Assembly (NCBI GenBank): GCA_019022495.1
Contig: JAFEKR010000030.1
Coordinates: forward strand, 124,001 to 188,000
Direction of reading: 5' to 3'
Length of the DNA: 64,000 nucleotides
From: Epichloe hybrida
Lineage: Eukaryota > Ascomycota > Sordariomycetes > Hypocreales > Clavicipitaceae
The position numbers were made by a program, and so were the translations under genes. The notes below the pieces were generated by a model. The model did not search any database, was not told the origin of the DNA, and was given only the letters and a program-made list of their open reading frames with translations. Within the stretch, counting starts at the first letter, position 1; each line of letters begins with the position of its first letter. Positions 18,801 to 30,700 of this stretch are shown one piece after another.

Positions 18801-21115
18801 TCTTTAAATAGAGCTGTAGTGAGCAAGGCATTTTGAATATGTTCGCGTGCGATGATCTCCTCAAGTGTGTGAGGGTGCAACACTGCCATTGCATCAATAC
18901 AAACCAGGATACCACCGTTTAGCAAAGCGGCGTAAATCTCCCAGGTAGACGCATCAAAGGCAATGTTTGACAAATAAGCTGTGGCTCCTTTAACATCCAT
19001 GTGCTGCACCACATTGCTGTTTTGCACGAGCCGCACAATGGCCCGGTGTTCGATCATCACTCCCTTTGGTTCAGCGGTTAAGCCCGATGTGAACATTACA
19101 AGAGCGAGGTTCGTTGGTGAAGCCCGAGTCACTTGCCCATGCTTGATGGCTTGCTCTTGAATTACATCTGTGATGGAGATGAATTCAGCAACATCTTGCT
19201 TGATTTTCGGTCTTCGAACACCGTGGCTGCAGAGCACCAACCTCCGGCCTCCAAAAGATAAGAGAACTTTTTCAAGTCGACCCTCTGGCTAATTGGCATC
19301 CAGTGGTAGGTATGCCATATTGGCCTTTAGAATCCCTAGAAAAGCAACAATCGTCTCACAGGATCGAATTGCAAGCACTGCAATAACCGTCTCAGGCGCA
19401 AAGGATCTGTTTGACAGCCACCAAGACACAATATCTGACTAGTGGTCGAGCTAACGGTATGTTAATTGACCAGACGCATCTTTTACGGCCACAGCATCTG
19501 GACATTTGTCAACTTATTGCGCAAAAAGGTCAGTGATACTACACTCTCTTAGATAATCCGATTCATGCATCCGAATCAGATCAAGATCCCTGAGCATCAG
19601 GAGTGCTGTATCTGTTAACAACGGTAGAGAAGCAACTGTAGTGTCTGGCTGTTTCACTCCCTGCTCCAGAGTAGTCTGAAAAATAGACAACATGTTACAA
19701 ATTGTCTCAGAATAGTAAAGATCTGTGGCGAAAATAGCCTCGCCGACAACGATTCCGTCTCTCTGATGCAGATGTAACTCGATGTCAAATCCAGAACTGA
19801 TTAGAAAATCCATTACCTGCGCTTGGGCATCCTTAAACGCATACTCGTCGATGTGCATGTCGTGATGCATAAATAGAGCCACTTGAATAATAGGGTGGCG
19901 AGATAGATGGGAAGTATCTCTAGTCTTTTGTAACTCGGACGCAATCAGTTCAAATGGGATACCTTGGCTATAGCTCGAAGCTGTTATAGCAGTTTGGACG
20001 TGAGAAACCAACTCCTTGAATGATTCGCCCTCGACTATACTTCGAAGGAGTTGGAGATTAGCAACAGGTCCTATATTATTTTTGAATTCGTTTGCTTGGC
20101 GACTCTCATCAACAAAACCCAGTGTGGCATCTTCCGACCCGGTCAGACGGTAATGGGCCGCTCTGAACGCTGCAAGAAGCACAACGAACATTTCAGTATT
20201 GTTTTGGCCACAGAACTTCTGCAATTCTCCATGAAGAACAGGCCCGATCTCGAAACGTTGCTTTACAACCCTTCCAGATAATGCTGCCGGTCGAGGCTTG
20301 TCACCAGGCAGCTCGACTGGGCGGCTCGTTCCAAGTTCATTGGCAATGAAGCGAAGCTGGCGTTGTTGTTCAATGATCTCGTCATTCGTCGACCCACAGC
20401 TGACGAGGTACTGATATTGAAGCGAGATTGGTTCTCTTTGCAGTGGACCTTGTCCTTGAAGCGAGGCGGAATATAAAGTAGCTAGCTCTTGAAGAAGAAC
20501 TCTGGGAGATCGAGAATCTGAGATAATGCAGTGCATAACAATGAAAAGAATGTGCCTCTCCTCACCCAGCCAATACAGAGAGACCCTCCATGCCGTTTCA
20601 TTCTCCAGGTCAAATTTCATGGCCAGGTCTTCCTCCATCCACTTTAGAACAGCTTCTTCATCGTGAAGAAGGTCTATGACATCAAGTTCCTTGACCTTGA
20701 ATGGATGAACCAATTCGGTCAAATTTCCTCCCCCGACTGAGAAAGTTGTTCTCAAAATTTCATGATGTTTCATCAACGTATCCAGAGCAATTTGGAGCGC
20801 CTCTCGTTGGAATGGTCCTTGGAGGCTGACCCCAACCGACGTGTGGCTCCGCGCCAAATGAGGGTTCTGGAGCAAGATGCGCCGTCGTTCGTGGGCATAC
20901 CATTGCTGAACAGACTCATTTGGATGGAAGCCATCGACATCAACGATCATGCCTTGCACTTCTCCTCCAGTGCCATTAGACTTGTTGTCCAGAAAATTTG
21001 CTGGCACCACCTCCTGAACAGCTGGAGGAACCCATGGCCGGACCTTTGGGATCGGAGCTTGCATTTTGCGGACATGCTCAGCCATACCGAGGCTATGGTT
21101 TTCATGCGCAACCAT
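15842..21115 (-). pseudogene. NRPS module 1 and start of C2: one frame with eight nonsense codons
   Basis: All of C1-A1-MT-T1 and the first half of C2 lie in a single frame from ATG 21115 to about 15842, without any frameshift. TAA or TAG codons stand at 19514, 19451, 19439, 19289, 18707, 18155, 17702 and 16826 (lowest base given); none is TGA. At least three are at places where the family normally has Gln: FAQ-stop-VDK, LDH-stop-SD, and NSVV-stop-YFPS. That is the product expected from C-to-T change in CAA/CAG. The first 533 codons, C1, are open. C1 has MHCIISDSRS in place of the usual MHH..SD motif, so its second catalytic-motif His is Cys. Confidence 0.85.
16826..18150 (-). pseudogene. N-methyltransferase domain within A1
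   Basis: Embedded between A8 and A9 of the first adenylation domain, as in N-methylating fungal synthetases. It begins with LGRDFTGWTSMYDGKIID, carries the S-adenosylmethionine loop VLEIGTGTGMILFNI (about 17,890-17,940), then VEDLLRLQG, RLFFGDIRSFA and the NELSCYRYSAVVH end motif. It would methylate the amino nitrogen of the residue loaded on T1. It is broken by stops at 18155, just before it, and at 17702. Confidence 0.85.
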
Positions 21116-21878
21116 TGTCTTGGTAAGATATTCGAGTCTGTGGTAAATACAGAAAAATAAAGGCAGCGATTAATGTGGGAGGGTTTGTCAATGTCCGGGT
21201 AGCATATTCTCCTTGCCAGGAGGCCATATATGCCTTTCCGCCTGCGTGGCACCGAAACACGTCCACGTATAACACACTATTGGCCCAAACCAACATTTAG
21301 AAAATTCGTGACTATGATTTGGTAGCTGTTAATTCCTCGTCAGTGCTCTGGATATGTTCGATCCGTATATGGCCCCATACAGACCCTGTAAATCGTGCTG
21401 ACCACAAATGTACGTCAATGTATTTCTGGGCGCAAAAAGGCGACATCACCTACATATGTGTGAGATATGTCATCTGTATCTCTTTGATTGCCCGTGAAAG
21501 CACCTGTGGCTTTGTGTTTTCTTCGTTTACTACTATCCTATTGGTTAGATGTCCCCGTCATTACGTGTTCAGAGATATTGGGTCGGCTCAAGCGATCGTA
21601 TTTGCTGTTGTACCACGAGACTTGAAACTCGTTGTGTTCAGGAGCCATGGGTGTGACAGCATGGATCATGGATCGGTTTACGAGACTAGTCAAGCTTTGT
21701 TGTACCACCGGGCCATGTCTCACAACGTGTCGGAGACGTCTTCACTTCCAGGCAGCCACAGGGTCACAGTAATCTTCACTGTTGAGGATATCGCAGCCTC
21801 GGGCACCACCCTCGTTATGCTCTCTTCGTTTAATAATGTAGTTTCCCACATTGCGTTTGTTATCGCGTTTTGTTAGAG
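21116..21878. other. Upstream of the NRPS, last ordinary-composition DNA
   Basis: This stretch would have held the synthetase promoter. A 185-codon plus-strand frame covers 21,319-21,876, but it shows no domain, has an irregular composition and ends at the composition border, so I do not call it a gene. Composition changes abruptly at about 21,878. Confidence 0.4.
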
Positions 21879-22360
21879 GCTTTATTTAAAAACTTAGATT
21901 TACTAATTAATAGATTTAAAGCTTATAATAGCTTCCTTTTCCCTTAATTAGATTCTAGAATTCCTAAATAGTAATTCTATATTATCTTATCTTCTAATTA
22001 CTTTTTACTACTATTTATATCCTTTTATAAGTTATAAGCCTAGCGCTTTTAATTATACCTTTTCCTTTATTTTCTTTCTTATCTAACTATTTGTTATGAC
22101 TTCGGTCCAAGGGTTAATGAACAGAATGAAGGCTGAGATTCGCAGTCACTACTAGAAAGGTGCTACCTAGGGGTGGGTGCGTGAAGGTTTCAAACTCTGA
22201 CCTGCCACATACTGTGGAGGGATGAAGACAGAGGCAAAGAGTAATTAGAAGCGAAGATAATATAGGATTACTATCTAGGAATTCGGATCTAATAAAGGGA
22301 AAGGAAGCTATTTATAAGCTTTAAACCTATAAGTAATAAATTTAGGCCTTTAAATAAAGC
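21879..22360. repeat. Foldback element: imperfect inverted repeat with arms of about 125 bp at the AT-rich border
   Basis: The arm at 21,879-22,007 (starting GCTTTATTTAAA) is repeated in reverse complement at about 22,236-22,360 (ending TTTAAATAAAGC). They share TTTAAAGCTTAT, ATAGCTTCCTTT and GAATTCCTA..TAGTAAT blocks with RIP-like differences. The loop of about 230 bp includes a less decayed segment. No protein is encoded. It may be a foldback or terminal-inverted-repeat transposon; superfamily unknown. Confidence 0.75.
22085..22215. repeat. Segment shared with 63,405-63,540
   Basis: A segment of about 130 bp starting TTATGACTTCGG and containing GAAGGCTGAG and TCAAACTCTGACCT is repeated in the same orientation near the right end of the window, with RIP-type differences. 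It is likely part of a dispersed element, possibly an LTR end. Its retained CpG and CpA make it stand out from its surroundings. Confidence 0.6.
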
Positions 22361-24059
22361 TTATAATAAAGCATAATAATAAGCGTAATATATCCTCTCC
22401 TAAGCACGAGGTAAAACTACTTAGTATTTTATAGCCTAATACCCTATTCTTTTATTTTCTTCTTATTTACCTTACAAATCTTATTATTTATATTACTCTT
22501 ACTTTTTAGTATTTTTTCCCTTATATTATAAATACTATTAATTATCGTTAGGTTAGATTTATCTTTGCTTTCTTTCCTTTTACTTTTTTTAACTATATTA
22601 TTTAATATTTTAAATAAGGTAATATCCTTTTTATTATCTTTAGCTATATTATTATCTAATTAGTTAGGGGTTAATTAGTCAATTATTATATAAAACTTAC
22701 TTAGTAATTATAATAGGTATAGTATATCTATTAGGTTATATATATCTTATAGAAAGTATTAATTATATTTACTAATTTTAAGTAAAGTAAATTAAATTAG
22801 AGATAAGTAATGATAAGTTATATTTAGTAAGAGAGTTTAAGTTTACCTTAGAGCTTTAAAGTATAAGTAAAAGAGATAAAATAAATATAGTTATAAAGGA
22901 AAGGGGATTATATTAATTTATACTATAAGTAAAACTTAAATAAATTTAAGTTTAACTATAGTTATAACTTATAACTCTTATACTAATATAGCTATAAAGT
23001 TTATTATAAACTTTGATTTAACCTTATAGCCCCCTATATTTATAACCTTAGAGCTTATACTTATTAATTTTTAGTTTTTTTTGCGTTATTAGTTATAGCT
23101 AATGCATTTAATTTATTATAATATATATGTGGCTTCATTCAGACCTTCGGACAATAGTTAGTCTAACCGTGACCAAAGGATAAAGCCACCAAATGAATGC
23201 ACGCAATGCGATTAGTTACATCGCGAGCTACCCCGCACCGTTTATAGTAGCACTACACTATAGCCTTACTTTTCCCCCTTTTCCCTCCTAGCTAGACTCC
23301 TCTTCTTCTCTCTCTTCTTTTCTTTTCTCTCTTAGTTATTAGCTATAATTATTAACTTTATTAAATTTAACCCTTTGCACTAGTGTAACGTTCCTTAGTG
23401 TAACTAACACTAATTAGTAGTTAACTATAACTATAGATAAGTTAGGTATTATAAGAAAAGATATTTTTATAAACGCTATAGCCCCTTACCCCTTAAGCTA
23501 ATATATAGGCTATTTAGGCAAAGAGGCATAACTATAGAGTGTGCTAACGGAAAATGAACTAGAATCCTAGTTAAAGGCTTATTAGACTTCTAAGGGATTA
23601 ATCTATTAACTCTTAGGCCTTTAGGATATTTAGTTAATTATTATTCTTATTATCTATTATAAGAAAACTAACTAAATAACTAATCTATTGCCACAAGGCA
23701 TTTTATTTAAACCTAACGTTAAATATCACCCTTAGCTAAGCTAGCTAATTTATATAACCTTCTCTTTTTACCCCTTTTCCCTTTTATTTATGGTTATTTA
23801 CTATAATAGTCTTAGCTTCTCTATGTTTCGTATACATAACATATAGTTAAGTTATTTCTAAGTCTACGCTATCTTTTCTAAGTTTGCGTTATCTTTATTA
23901 CTTATTTTTCCTTTTTTACAAGTTTTCATTATTTCTTCCCTGTTTTTCCTATTTATCTTATTTATCCTATTTGTTCTGTTTATCCTATTCTATTTATCCT
24001 GTTTATTTTGCCTATTAACCTATTTTTCCTATTTATCCTATTTATTTTATAAGCAGAGC
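22361..24059. other. Decayed repeat relics, no readable gene
   Basis: AT-rich sequence without interpretable reading frames. The segment 22,790-23,060 is the reverse complement of about 53,318-53,560, so both are copies of one element. A short, less decayed patch lies at 23,125-23,245. A pyrimidine-rich minisatellite follows at 23,936-24,045. Confidence 0.5.
23936..24045. repeat. CCTATTTAT-type minisatellite
   Basis: About a dozen degenerate copies of CCTATTTAT/CCTGTTTAT in a pyrimidine-rich strand. Confidence 0.7.
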
Positions 24060-24965
24060 TCTAGGCTTTATTATATTAATTATATTACTTTTACTAAAGA
24101 TAGTAAAATCTAAGTCTAGACCTTTAATAAGAGAAAAAGCTAGTAATAGTAAGGCTCTAATAATTACCCTTAAAAGACCTCTAGAGAATAAATTACTACT
24201 ATGTCTATAACCACTTACTTATAACCTTATAAGAGATTAGAAAGAGCCTATTAAGCTAGACCTAGAGACTACTATATAGTCTAAGCTTAATAACTATATT
24301 ATAAGATTTATTAATCTTAGTAAGCGTTAAGGTAAGAGAGATAATAATCTCTAGGAATTATTCGAAGAAGACTTTAAAGACTAGTCTAAAGATAACTTTA
24401 AAAGGGTAAATAAGGATATTATTAAAAAGCTATATAACTCTCTATAAGATTATAGCGTTTCTATTAAAAGAGGCCTAGGATATCTAATCCTAGTATTGCT
24501 TAAAGAAGTACTTTATTAAAACTTAATACTACCTTAGCTATAAGAAAAGTTATAATCCCCTAAACTACCTTAACCATAATTTCCCTAGGAAACTACCCTA
24601 AGGACTTTCCCTTAACCCTTTAACCCTTAGTATAAATAGTTACTATACCCCTCTAAGAACCCTTACAATAATCTTAATTATATTAGGAATTTAAACCTTA
24701 AGAGCATATTTAATCCTAATAGCTTATACCCCCTCCTTAATACCTTCCTTTTAATAAATAAATAACAAAGAAAATATCTAAGCTTATAAAGATATATAAA
24801 GATAAGAACTATTATAGTAAAAAACTATATAACTTTCTCATACTAAAGCTTACTCTCTTTAAGAGTAAATATCACTAAATTAACCTTCTAAAATTACACT
24901 TTAGTAAAGTATTCCTTATTATACTAATAGGAAATACTAAATAACACTTCCTTAACTACCTTTCT
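24060..24965 (+). pseudogene. Retroelement gag-like relic, interrupted by Gypsy-1
   Basis: Reading through stops gives a charged, coiled gag-like protein (e.g. ELFEEDFKDQSKDNFKR) on the plus strand. It runs up to the AGTAA target duplication of Gypsy-1 and appears to resume at 39,036. The resemblance to gag proteins of fungal LTR elements is weak. It predates Gypsy-1, since Gypsy-1 is inserted in it. Confidence 0.4.
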
Positions 24966-24970
24966 AGTAA

Positions 24971-25441
24971 TGTGTGCCGTGATACGCGCGCCCATAAACG
25001 CGCGTATTCGCGATGACAAGCACAAGGGATACAGGGGATCGCAGGGATAAATAACATAACAAGGGATAACAATATTAGTTATCTAGGCAAAGGGACTATT
25101 TAATCTATAAAGAGATCACCTGTAGCTAGATTCTTTTAAGGTTCTTTATGCACGCTTAACTTTAGATTTTTAACTTAAATGCCTAGCGCTACTATAGCCA
25201 CTATTGTGTTTACCTTAATAAGATAAATTAATAAGATTATTTCCCTAACTTAACCAAAAAGTCACTTCTAATCTAACAGACTATTTAATCTAAATTGTCT
25301 CTATTTGTAAAGACTAATTTAGCCATTATTGTAATTGCTGCTATTAAGTTAATTAACCCTTCTAACGTAAGCAAACATTACCGCTACCTATAACTATAGG
25401 CTAGCATTATGTCTTTTAGGGTATTATTTTCCGCTTAACAA
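24971..25441 (+). repeat. Left LTR of Gypsy-1
   Basis: 471 bp, starts TGTGTGCCGTGATACGCG and ends in TTAACAA. It is about as long as, and clearly homologous to, the right LTR. Differences are almost all C/T and G/A. Confidence 0.88.
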
Positions 25442-26639
25442 AACTAGTGAAAAAACGCGGTTTTAAACCCCTAGGACCTTTCCGCTTTCTAGTTAATCTA
25501 CTACTAACTAAGATTAATTAGAAGCAAGCTAATAATTACGCTCTTAGCTATCACTAAGCTAACTTACGCAAAGACCCCTTTATTTTACCTTCCCTACACT
25601 AAGATATAAATCTAAAGCCTTAACCTAACCTCTATAATAGTTATAGCGTAAAGAAAAAGCTAGCTAAGCATACTAAGCTAAGGTAAGCTAAGAATACAAA
25701 CTAGCATTATATAGAAGCGTGGAGAAGAAGACTAGATAGTTTAGAGGTATACCCTATAAACACTAGCTAAACTATTAACCCTTTGCTAAAAGTCTCTAAA
25801 TATAAGGCACTAGGATAGAAAGCACTACCTAGTATTATAGACTATTTAATCTTAGGGCCTATAGCTAATTTCGCTATTATTTAGCTATACATAGGGGTCT
25901 TATAGCTTATTACAAAGAGCTATATAATTGTATTAGTAGCCTTTACTTATAGGTTACTTATTACTATAAACATTACCCTATTAAAAGTCTTTCTTTAAGA
26001 AATTCTTACTAGTATTATAATATTTAGTTAAGTAATCACTCTTTTATAAGATTAATTAAAAGCACTTTTTACTAAGCCTATATCTAACCTTACACTATCT
26101 CACTCCTAATAGCTAAGTAAAGCAAGACCTAGCAAATACCTAAGTTACCTAAAGGACCTTTAGGACTTACTATTACCTAGTACCCTAGTTACTAGTTAGG
26201 AACTACTTAATCCTAAGATAGTTATTAGCCTAGCTTAAACTTAGTTTAATAACCACTTAGGTAAAGACCCTAATAATAAAGGCAAGACACCTAGATCTCT
26301 TAGAGGGCTTAATATAAAAACCTTTGTAAAGCTTCTTAAAGAGATAATAGCGCGTTAAACTTCCCTTATTACTATGTAAAATAGGTATAATATTCAGCAG
26401 TTTTTAGGGGAAAACATAGCTAATTTTATTAAGAACTTTAAGGCAAAGATAAAAGTAATAGGTATTCCTAAAGCCAGAGCTTTGTACTACACTACACTAC
26501 ATTTTGTAGTATTTGTAGTGTAGTGTAGTATACTACATACTACATTACACTACACTACACTACATACTACACTACAAGAATTTTTTTTTTACTACATGTA
26601 GTATTTGTAGTATTTTGTAGTATTTGTAGTATTTTAAAA

Positions 26640-26820
26640 AAAATAACTTATAATAACTAATAATAGCTTATAATAACTAATAATAGCTTATAATAGCTTA
26701 TTATAGCTTATAATAGCTTATTATAGCTTATAATAGCTTATTATAGCTTATAATAGCTTATAATAGCTTATTATAGCTTATAATAGCTTATAATAGCTTA
26801 TATAGCTTATAATAGCTTAC
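26640..26820. repeat. TATAATAGCT 10-bp tandem array in hAT-like element 1
   Basis: About 17 copies of a decamer AGCTTATAAT/AGCTTATTAT. The same decamer forms arrays in the two larger related elements. Confidence 0.85.
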
Positions 26821-26859
26821 AAATTTATTAGCTATTACTAATTAGTATTAGCTAGTATC

Positions 26860-27760
26860 TCCTTTAAGTAAAAATTATATATTAAAGCAAGAAAGCTATA
26901 GATAAGTTATAAACAGGTACTAAGACTCACTTTTATACTTACTTTTATAAAAATCTCTCTCTCTAAGTAAAAATCATATATCTAAGCATAAAAGCTATAG
27001 ATAAGTTATAAATAGGTACTAAGAGTCACTTTTAGACTCACTTTTATAAGAATCCTACTTTTTATGTAAAAATCATATATTTAAGTAAGAAAGCTAGAAA
27101 GAAATTACTAATATTTATAAGGACCCACTTATAGACTTACTTTTATAAAAATCCCTTCTACTAAGTAAAAGTTATAAATATAAGTATAAAAGCTATAGAT
27201 ACGTTACTAATAGGCATAAGGCCCACTTTTAGGCCCACTTTTATAAGAATCCCACTTTTTATGTAAAAATCATATATTTAAGTAAGAAAGCTAGAAAGAA
27301 ATTACTAATATTTATAAGGACTCACTTATAGACTTACTTTTATAAAAATCCCTTCTACTAAGTAAAAGTTATAAATATAAGTATAAAAGCTATAGATACG
27401 TTACTAATAGGCATAAGACCCACTTTTAGGCCCACTTTTATAAGAATCCCACTTTTTATATAAAAATCATATATTTAAGTAAGAAAGCTATAAAGAAGTT
27501 ACTAATATTTATAAGGACCCACTTATAGACCCACTTTTATAAAACTCCCTTCCACTAAGTAAAAGTTATAAATATAAGTATAAAAGCTATAGATAAGTTA
27601 CTAATAGGTATAAGACCCACTTTTAGACCCACTTTTATATAAATTTCTCTTTTAAAGTAAAAATTATATATTTAAGCAAGAAAGCTATAAAGAAGTTACT
27701 AATAGTTATAAGGACCCACTTTTAACCCCACTTTTAGACCTTTTTTTAGACCTGTTTTTA
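26860..27760. repeat. Satellite of about 197 bp in hAT-like element 1
   Basis: The block GTAAAAATCATATATTTAAG recurs at about 27,065, 27,262 and 27,459, giving a period of 197 bp; more diverged copies extend both ways. Each unit contains two CCCACTTTTA-type motifs. Confidence 0.8.
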
Positions 27761-30700
27761 GAAAAAACTATATTACTAAGTAAGAAAACTAAAGATAATC
27801 TATATTATTTAAGTTACTTTTAAAGCTTATTTTTTAATAACTTTAATACTAAGGAAAATTCATTATATATATTTATTAAATCTATAATTAAATATTTAAT
27901 TTCTTCTTAAGTAACTTTACTTAGTACTTTTACTATTCCTTTTACTAAAAAAACCCTTAAAGTTAATATAATTATTTATAACTCTAATAAAATAGCTATA
28001 TTACTAGGAACTTCTTTATTAGTTAAATTTTAATATTCTCTTATTAATAAGATAGTTATATATATATATATAATATTATTAGAGTTTTAGTCTTATTTAT
28101 ATATAATAAAAAATGATTTCTTTAGGGTAATTCCTATATTTTAAGCAAAAAAGCATACTAAAATAAATAGTAAATCTAAAGAAAAAGATATTAAGATAAA
28201 GTAACCTCTATAAATAAGGGAAAAAAATAGGTTATAATTATAAACTAAAATATACCTTATTTAGCTTCTATATACCTATAATTAGCTTAATAATCTTAAT
28301 AATCTTAAACTTTAAGAATTTATAACTAAATAACTAAATAATAATAAAAAAAACAGCTAATATTAACTTAATTAAGAAAAATCTAAGGAATATTATAAAA
28401 CTATATAATACCCCACTTTTTTTTCCACTAATACTATATTTGTAGTATTTGTAGTGTAGTGTAGTATTTACTACACTACACTACATACTACACTACACTA
28501 AAATCTACTACACTACATACTACAACGAAAGCCAAAATACTACATTTACTACACTACATGCAAAGCTCTGCCTAAAGCAAATTAGCATAAGATACTTAAG
28601 CGTAATATTAACCTAAAGCTCTAATAGGTAGTTAAAATGCTAACTACATCACAATCTTAAAAGGAGTCTAAGGAAGAGATACTCTTATAGTTTAATGTAA
28701 CTAGCTAGGATTAAATAGAAAACGCTAGAGGATAACTCAAAGACCTTAATTTAATGTAGCTAAAGACTATTAAGGAAACCTATTACTAGTTACAAAAGCA
28801 TTGTGCTCTAATGTCTAATGCAGACCTAATAGGATAAAAAACTACAATAACCTAGTCTAACTATATCTATAAAGCCTTACTAGAACACTTAATCTTAAGC
28901 TTTATAGATAAAAAGGGGTTCACTTATAAAGAAATCTTAGTTATATAGTATAAACCACTTTAGATAGCACTTAACGCATATATTCGTATATAACTAGAAC
29001 TTAAAAATAAGGACTTAGAATTAGCTAACATAGAAAATCGTGCTTTAGGTAAGAAGGACTTTAGCTTTAAGATATAGATACTATTTAATTAGGCTGCCTT
29101 TAATAGTTACTAGGCTACTTAAAAGAATCGCTTAGCACTAGGTAATTTAAATAAGCAAGCTAAGAAAACTATCTTATTTAATACTAACGCAGGATAATAA
29201 GGGGCCCTTAGATTAGCGAAATACTAAGATTAAATAAAAGATCTAATAAAACAACTAGCAGAGCTAAAAATCATAGTTATCGCCTAGGTAGTAAAGGAAA
29301 TTAATATAGCAAAGCTACTTAAGGAGAAGTATAGTAACCACCCTTAATATTAATAGCAAACTTATTAGGCAAACTACATAGGTTTATTTAATCTAGATAA
29401 GAAGCGCTATTTTAAAACAAACGCAATATTAGGAAGAGGCCACTAGTTAAACCATTATTACTACTACAATAAAGAATCGCATATTGTGACAAAGTGTAAT
29501 ACTTTAAAATATAATAAGATATTAAAGTTTACTATATATAACCTAGTAGTTTACATTTTAGCTATTAGAGATAATACAAGATATTAAATCATGCCTCCAT
29601 TCTTACTCACAAAATTTCTCTCTATTAGTAGCTATACACGTAGACTAGCCATGTTCTAGGTTAAGTACTTTAAGGACTATAAGATTACATATATAATTCT
29701 AAGAATTAAGGAATATAGCCCTTATAAAGGATTAAGCTAGGAAATAACACTAGAAGAATGGGAAGTATTTAATTAAATAAAGGGTATGTTTAATCTAGTA
29801 GAATTTTAACCTAAAAGAGAGATTAATATAACGTCTATCTTAAAGCATAAGATATTAGGCATAGTATTTACTATTACCTTTAATAAGCTAAGCGCAAGGG
29901 AGAAGGAAAATAAAGAGATTATTATAAAGTTTATAGCTATTAGTAAACAGTTAGTAAAATGCCTAAGGATTAAAGACATTACAGAAAATAAGGCAAAAGA
30001 CTAGTAACCTTACACTTAACCTATTTAAGACAATTTAGCAGTAACTAAGGGTAAGAAAGAGCTATTAAACAAAGTTAGATAGAGGATTCTTAATTAATTA
30101 TATAATAAGGTCTTTTAGAAGAAAGTTAGAGTGCCCTTTTAGGATATCTATTATATTATACTAACACTAGCAGAGGCAGTTAGCAATAAATATCTCTTAT
30201 AAGCAAAAGGTATAGAAGATATCTACTACTATAACAGAGATACATTAAGGCTAGCTCCTCCTTTAAAAATATTTAGCGTAAAACCAAACCTAAGACTAAT
30301 TAATCTAGGGAACTAGATTAACTTAATTCTTTAATTAATAAAAGAGACCCTTAAGGAAGATAAGAAAAATAAAGCTATAGCTAAGAATAGCTCACTAATA
30401 ATACCTCCACTAGAGATTAACATAGCCTTATAGGAATAAATTTAGGAGAGACTAGAAGCTCGCTTAGAACAGGGCAAACCTTAGCAGAATTTAATTAATC
30501 CTACTTAGACAAACTTCATGCTTAATATAATTTTAGAATCATAAGCTACTATTAATTGCCTATAAGACTTACTATACCTCTAAGTCTAGCTAGATAACCT
30601 AGAAGGGGAGCTTCTCCCTAGGCTTATTAATATAGGATTATAAGGGAATATAATTATAGAAAGCATAGCTAGGTAACTTAGACTAAGGATTTACCTAATA

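Larger units (their letters stand above)
12294..21115 (-). pseudogene. Bimodular NRPS ruin, cyclosporin-synthetase-like (C-A-MT-T-C-A-T-C)
   Basis: Read on the minus strand, domains appear in order: C1 (about 20,960-19,640), A1 (19,530-18,200), an N-methyltransferase inserted after motif A8 (18,150-16,850), A9/A10 (16,826-16,730), T1 (about 16,680-16,520), C2 (16,440-15,160), A2 (15,060-13,540), T2 (13,510-13,370) and a terminal C (13,270-12,294). Intact carrier serines are in HGGHSL and IGGDSI; C2 has MHHIISDGWS and the last C has IHHALYDGWSM. The gene would have made an N-methylated peptide by thiotemplate synthesis, and the last C suggests ring closure as in other fungal NRPS. It cannot now make a full protein: module 1 has eight in-frame stops, and module 2 has about a dozen frameshifts and a linker deletion. 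The methyltransferase and A domains look closest to cyclosporin/enniatin synthetases as I remember them; a database search would settle the family. Confidence 0.88.
26475..28570. mobile_element. hAT-like non-autonomous element 1 (2,096 bp), CCTAAAGC target duplication
   Basis: Starts CAGAGCTTTGTACTACAC and ends TGCAAAGCTCTG, an inverted pair. The 8-bp CCTAAAGC flanks it exactly at 26,467-26,474 and 28,571-28,578. Inside come blocks of TACTACA/TGTAGTGTAGT, a 10-bp tandem array and a 197-bp satellite. No transposase is seen. CAGAG ends and 8-bp duplications are typical of the hAT superfamily; KDZ-type elements also make 8-bp duplications. Inserted in Gypsy-1 gag, so younger than it. Confidence 0.88.

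Noticed and set aside
21319..21876. 185-codon plus-strand open frame upstream of the NRPS
   Set aside because: No domain, no plausible promoter or codon pattern, irregular composition, and it ends at the composition border; best taken as a chance frame.
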